Assembly: GCA_021443125.1 (NCBI GenBank)
Contig: JABUUQ010000004.1
Span: 321,697-332,074, forward strand
Length of the DNA stretch: 10,378 bases
Reading direction: 5' to 3'
DNA from: Bacteroidales bacterium
Lineage (GTDB): Bacteria; Bacteroidota; Bacteroidia; Bacteroidales; P3
In this document: positions 7,463-10,378 of the stretch, one piece after another
Layout: each line of letters starts with the position of its first letter
Numbering within the stretch: position 1 is the first letter of the stretch
Notes under the pieces: generated by a model
The model's input: only the letters and a program-made list of their open reading frames with translations
What the model was told of the DNA's origin: nothing
Database searches by the model: none
Program-made: the position numbers and the translations under genes

Positions 7463-10378
7463 CTACCTTTTCGTTATGATAAGTTTGCCTTTCCAATTGA
7501 TGTTTTCGCCTTCTACTCTGATAATATAGTTGCCTGTTGGCAGAGAATTAAGGTTTAGAGGATTTTCTTGCTGATGCAATAGCATTTCTTTTCTCATCAT
7601 AGTTTGGCCACTAATAGATGAAATAGTGATAAAGGCTTTTTCTTCATTTATTCCGTTGCATATCAAAACAACATTGCCATCGGAAGGGTTTGGAGTAAGA
7701 ACAAAATTATAGTTATTTGCTTCTGCATCGTTGAGACCAACTGCATATTTGATATAAACGCTGTCTGCTCCAGAAGTAGCACTAGAACAAGCACCACTCT
7801 TTACCACTGCTCTATATGACCAATAACCTTCGGAAACAGGAGTAGTGAATAGAGTTGTTAAACCTTCGCTGTTTTCTTCTATCTGCCAATCATAATAAGG
7901 ACGTTTGTATTCCCAATATTGTACTTCACCATTGTGAGCTCTTACTTGTAGGGAAATGGTATCGTACATAAAGGCTTCATCCACTGCTGCAAAGACATTG
8001 CCCCCGCGAGAGTAGGAAGAAACATTTATTGTAACAACATTACTTGTGTCTATGGTAGCTCCTGATGTTACTATTCTGGCATAGTAGGTTGTTGTTGAAA
8101 GCTGGCGTGGGTTATAGTATTGAAGATTGTTCAAATTGCCTTCGTGGCATGGCTCCCATGCAATAGAATCTGTTGAAGAAATCCATAAATATGCAAATTC
8201 TCCATTGCCACCTGTTGGTTCTGCACCTTGCAATCTTTCAGGCACCGTTCCTTCGCAAAGAGTTTGGTCGGCAGATATTACATTATTCTCCACAGGAATA
8301 AATAGGGTTGTTATGGATTTTGTTTCGCCGTAAGAAGTGCCGTAAGAGTTTGTTGCATAGGCACGAACATAGTATGTAGTAAGCAATTCAAGGTTGGAAA
8401 TAATTGCAGAGAAAGAACCTGTGCCATTGCCTGCAGTTATTGTATTGTCGTTTAGTGTAGGTTGGTTGTTTGTTGAAGAATAGCAGAATCCACGAGAGGT
8501 TACATTGCTCAAACCTCCATACATCACATTGCCTTCTGCATCAATAGAATTATAGGAAGCAAGGTCGATAGCATCGGTTGAAACAATAGGTATTTGCAAT
8601 GTAGCATTCACAATGATATTCTTTATATTTACTTTGCCCCCCACAACACCTATTGCCTCAAAAGCTATGTATGCTTCTTCAGTTTGGTGTTCTGTGTTTG
8701 TAGTTATTGTTGTTGTTATAGGAGTATAGTCGGATGATGCGTTGGAATAATAACCTATTTCCTCCCAAGTACCGTCTGTACCATTGCGGAACAATACCCT
8801 CAAAGGAGTAACAGACGCTGCTTGTTTATAATCAAATTGCAAGGTCATATTATCGCGATTTGCCAAGTTCATAATAGGAAGTATAAGCTTTGAAGTATAG
8901 GAAGCAGTGTTGGTAGAAAAAGCATAACTGTCGTCTTCTGCAAACCATCCTCCTTCATTAGAGAAACAAGTTGTATCTGCAGAGTTTATCACTGGTGAAT
9001 AAGGAAATTGTGCCACACGTGTGCAAAGAGTTGTAAAGCTTCTTTGTTCCGAATATGAAACCAAGCCATGATTTTGTGCGAAAGCTCTAACATAGTATGT
9101 TGTTGAACTTTCCAAATCTGCCATATAAATACTTTGTACACCCAAACTATTTTCGTTTGCAACATAAACAATATCGTTTATTGTAGGATTAGGATTTTCA
9201 CTTACAACAACACCAACTCTACTCAAAGAAGTATAGCCTGCAGAACTTACATTGATATTTGCAACAGAAGAATTGTCGGAAACATCTTGTACATTGTTGA
9301 TAGCAACAGCAGGGAAGGCACTTGCATTAGTCTCTATAATCTCAACATCGTCTATACCAATGCCATAAGCTCCCTTCAAATAACTCATAAATCCTATAAA
9401 CAAAGTTTTGCTCTTTACAGGAAGGTTTATAGTGTCTCTTTGCCAAGAAGTTATGTTTGTATTGTTGTAGTTTTGCAACAATACCCAGTTCCCATTCAAA
9501 GAAGTCTTATAATAAACTCTCAAATAATCCCTTTGATTGCCGTTATATTTCTGATGATGAGAGAAAACTAGTTTAGGACTATCCAAAACTGTAATATCAG
9601 AAGGAGGAGTAACAAGCATAGTTTCTTGATTTGCAGAATTATAATCGTTATGTATATAAGCAAATCTTTCACCATTTGCAGCACTTTCCACACCACCATC
9701 AACAGAAGCTGAAACAGACTGCCATTTATTTGCAACAAAATCGTTTGATTCTTGAGTCCAACATTCCAAACCAGGTTCATCATCTTCGAAACCTACAAGA
9801 TTAGGGAACAATGAAGAAGAAACGCAAGGAGTTTTTATTGTAAAGCATTCTCCGTAGTTTGTATGATTGCCTGAACTTGCAAAAGCCCTTACGTAATATG
9901 TTGTATTGTTGTCATAGTTTGTAAGAATAGCATTTATATCTGAACCAAAAGCGTTTGATATTATTGTATTGTCATTTGTTGTAGGCAAAGTGTTTGTTGT
10001 GGAGTAACAAAAACCTTTTGAAGATATGCTTATATTGCTTGCAATAGAAGCCTGCATAGTCATAGTGTCTGAAGCAAAATTCACTTGTGAGTTTATGATT
10101 CTTGCATAGCCTGTTGTATCCATGAAAGCAAAGGTTATGTTGCCTGTTGTTGTGTTTTCACTTATGTAATACAAAGGCTTACCGACAGCAACGCCTGAAG
10201 AAGAAAGCATGGCTGGGCTTGTGTTGTCTGTGAAAGAAGTTTTGTTGCTTGTTCCTGGGAAGGTGTTGCCACTGCCTACATATCTTGTGTTGTTGGCAGA
10301 GATAAGCAGATAACCTTCAGCATTTGCAACGCAATTGGCGCAATTATAATTCCAACCATCCACGTTAGGATTGTATCT
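7463..10378 (-). CDS. Large multidomain T9SS-secreted protein (5' end outside window)
   Basis: The frame stays open to the last base, giving 971 visible residues of a longer protein; the GTG at 10361-10363 is internal. Positions below count from the window edge. Residues 1-85 (CANC, GNTFPGTSN, TSFTDNTSP) resemble the region that follows the catalytic domain in M6-type (immune inhibitor A-like) metallopeptidases; this is recognition from memory, and no zinc motif is in view. Three fibronectin-III-like repeats lie at about 90-185, 357-451 and 599-692, each ending in a TTYYVRA block. A MAM/choice-of-anchor-like beta-sandwich fills 190-348 and another 452-593. Ig/PKD-like modules follow (about 694-880), then a T9SS type A sorting tail (893-971). 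The protein should cross the inner membrane by Sec and the outer membrane by T9SS, then be cut and anchored or released. It is probably an exported protease or adhesin, and is first of three genes in the visible operon. Confidence 0.85.
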   Translation of the reverse strand, partial: RYNPNVDGWNYNCANCVANAEGYLLISANNTRYVGSGNTFPGTSNKTSFTDNTSPAMLSSSGVAVGKPLYYISENTTTGNITFAFMDTTGYARIINSQVNFASDTMTMQASIASNISISSKGFCYSTTNTLPTTNDNTIISNAFGSDINAILTNYDNNTTYYVRAFASSGNHTNYGECFTIKTPCVSSSLFPNLVGFEDDEPGLECWTQESNDFVANKWQSVSASVDGGVESAANGERFAYIHNDYNSANQETMLVTPPSDITVLDSPKLVFSHHQKYNGNQRDYLRVYYKTSLNGNWVLLQNYNNTNITSWQRDTINLPVKSKTLFIGFMSYLKGAYGIGIDDVEIIETNASAFPAVAINNVQDVSDNSSVANINVSSAGYTSLSRVGVVVSENPNPTINDIVYVANENSLGVQSIYMADLESSTTYYVRAFAQNHGLVSYSEQRSFTTLCTRVAQFPYSPVINSADTTCFSNEGGWFAEDDSYAFSTNTASYTSKLILPIMNLANRDNMTLQFDYKQAASVTPLRVLFRNGTDGTWEEIGYYSNASSDYTPITTTITTNTEHQTEEAYIAFEAIGVVGGKVNIKNIIVNATLQIPIVSTDAIDLASYNSIDAEGNVMYGGLSNVTSRGFCYSSTNNQPTLNDNTITAGNGTGSFSAIISNLELLTTYYVRAYATNSYGTSYGETKSITTLFIPVENNVISADQTLCEGTVPERLQGAEPTGGNGEFAYLWISSTDSIAWEPCHEGNLNNLQYYNPRQLSTTTYYARIVTSGATIDTSNVVTINVSSYSRGGNVFAAVDEAFMYDTISLQVRAHNGEVQYWEYKRPYYDWQIEENSEGLTTLFTTPVSEGYWSYRAVVKSGACSSATSGADSVYIKYAVGLNDAEANNYNFVLTPNPSDGNVVLICNGINEEKAFITISSISGQTMMRKEMLLHQQENPLNLNSLPTGNYIIRVEGENINWKGKLIITKR
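7466..7702 (-). other. T9SS type A C-terminal sorting domain
   Basis: The last 79 residues of the secreted protein carry the family pattern of the Por secretion tail. It starts FVLTPNPSDGNVVL, continues with SISGQTMMRK, then LNLNSLPTGNYIIRVEG, and ends KGKLIITKR. This beta-sandwich is recognised by the T9SS translocon and removed on export. It marks the protein as a probable client of the machinery encoded at 1-4206. Confidence 0.93.
8303..8584 (-). repeat. Fibronectin-III-like protein repeat, copy 3
   Basis: This copy contains GFCYSSTNNQPTLNDNTI and ends with TTYYVRAYATNSYGTSYGE, so it is near copy 1 in sequence although about 1.5 kb away. It follows the second beta-sandwich and precedes the Ig/PKD-like modules. 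Confidence 0.75.
9026..9310 (-). repeat. Fibronectin-III-like protein repeat, copy 2 (diverged)
   Basis: The N-terminal block has changed to RVGVVVSENPNPTINDIVY in place of GFCYS...NDNTI, while the end TTYYVRAFAQNHGLVSYSE is kept. It sits between the two beta-sandwich domains. The loss of the Cys block suggests it diverged earlier than copies 1 and 3 or came from another source. Confidence 0.7.
9824..10111 (-). repeat. Fibronectin-III-like protein repeat, copy 1
   Basis: This copy contains GFCYSTTNTLPTTNDNTI and ends with TTYYVRAFASSGNHTNYGE. It is closest to copy 3, which shares the GFCYS, NDNTI and TTYYVRA blocks. The repeat precedes the first beta-sandwich domain. Confidence 0.75.

Noticed and set aside
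9134..9571. A 145-codon plus-strand open frame inside the secreted protein gene
   Set aside because: It lies opposite a domain-rich coding frame and its Ile/Tyr/Arg-rich product resembles no family.
8303..10111. The Fn3-like repeats as a mobile or CRISPR-like DNA array
   Set aside because: The similarity is at protein level only, spacing is several hundred bases, and DNA identity is patchy; these are ordinary domain repeats.
10361..10363. GTG as the true start of the secreted protein
   Set aside because: Five more codons upstream (RYNPN) are open to the window edge, and there is no signal peptide after the GTG; the gene continues beyond the window.

Overview
The window is AT-rich bacterial DNA and reads as a member of the Bacteroidota, most likely order Bacteroidales. 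The evidence is a gldK-gldL-gldM-gldN run (the porKLMN core of the type IX secretion system, T9SS), a secreted protein ending in a T9SS type A sorting domain, and AT-rich leaders with no clear Shine-Dalgarno sequence. The short 'INHWPGA' loop of GldL and the 'NCPETPRQKM' start of GldM resemble Porphyromonas/Bacteroidales proteins more than flavobacterial ones. The genus cannot be fixed from this sequence.

Positions 1-4206, plus strand: the 3' end of gldK, then complete gldL, gldM and gldN, closed by a strong intrinsic terminator at 4227-4259. GldL and GldM form the inner-membrane, proton-driven rotary motor. GldK (lipoprotein) and GldN form the periplasmic ring under the outer membrane. Together they drive protein export through the outer membrane, and gliding in motile species. 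The residues known to matter for the motor can be located in both GldL and GldM.

Positions 4380-5423, plus strand: a separately transcribed membrane acyltransferase of the acyltransferase-3 family. Its target is unknown but is probably a cell-surface glycan or lipid. It ends at a hairpin terminator shared with the convergent minus-strand genes.

Positions 5517-10378, minus strand, read right to left: a large secreted T9SS cargo whose 5' end lies outside the window, then nadC (quinolinate phosphoribosyltransferase, NAD synthesis), then a YihY/BrkB-family membrane protein. Both junctions have exactly 7 bases between stop and start, so the three are probably one operon. The cargo is a mosaic: the apparent tail of a peptidase-like domain, then three diverged fibronectin-III-like repeats alternating with two beta-sandwich domains, then Ig/PKD-like modules and the sorting tail.

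The window thus holds the engine of a secretion system and, in convergent orientation, one of its probable substrates. No wholly unknown system, mobile element, CRISPR array or RNA gene was seen. The points most worth a second look are the cargo's architecture, a five-fold periodic motif in the cytoplasmic part of GldL, a hairpin between gldK and gldL, and a terminator that overlaps the end of the yihY-like coding sequence.
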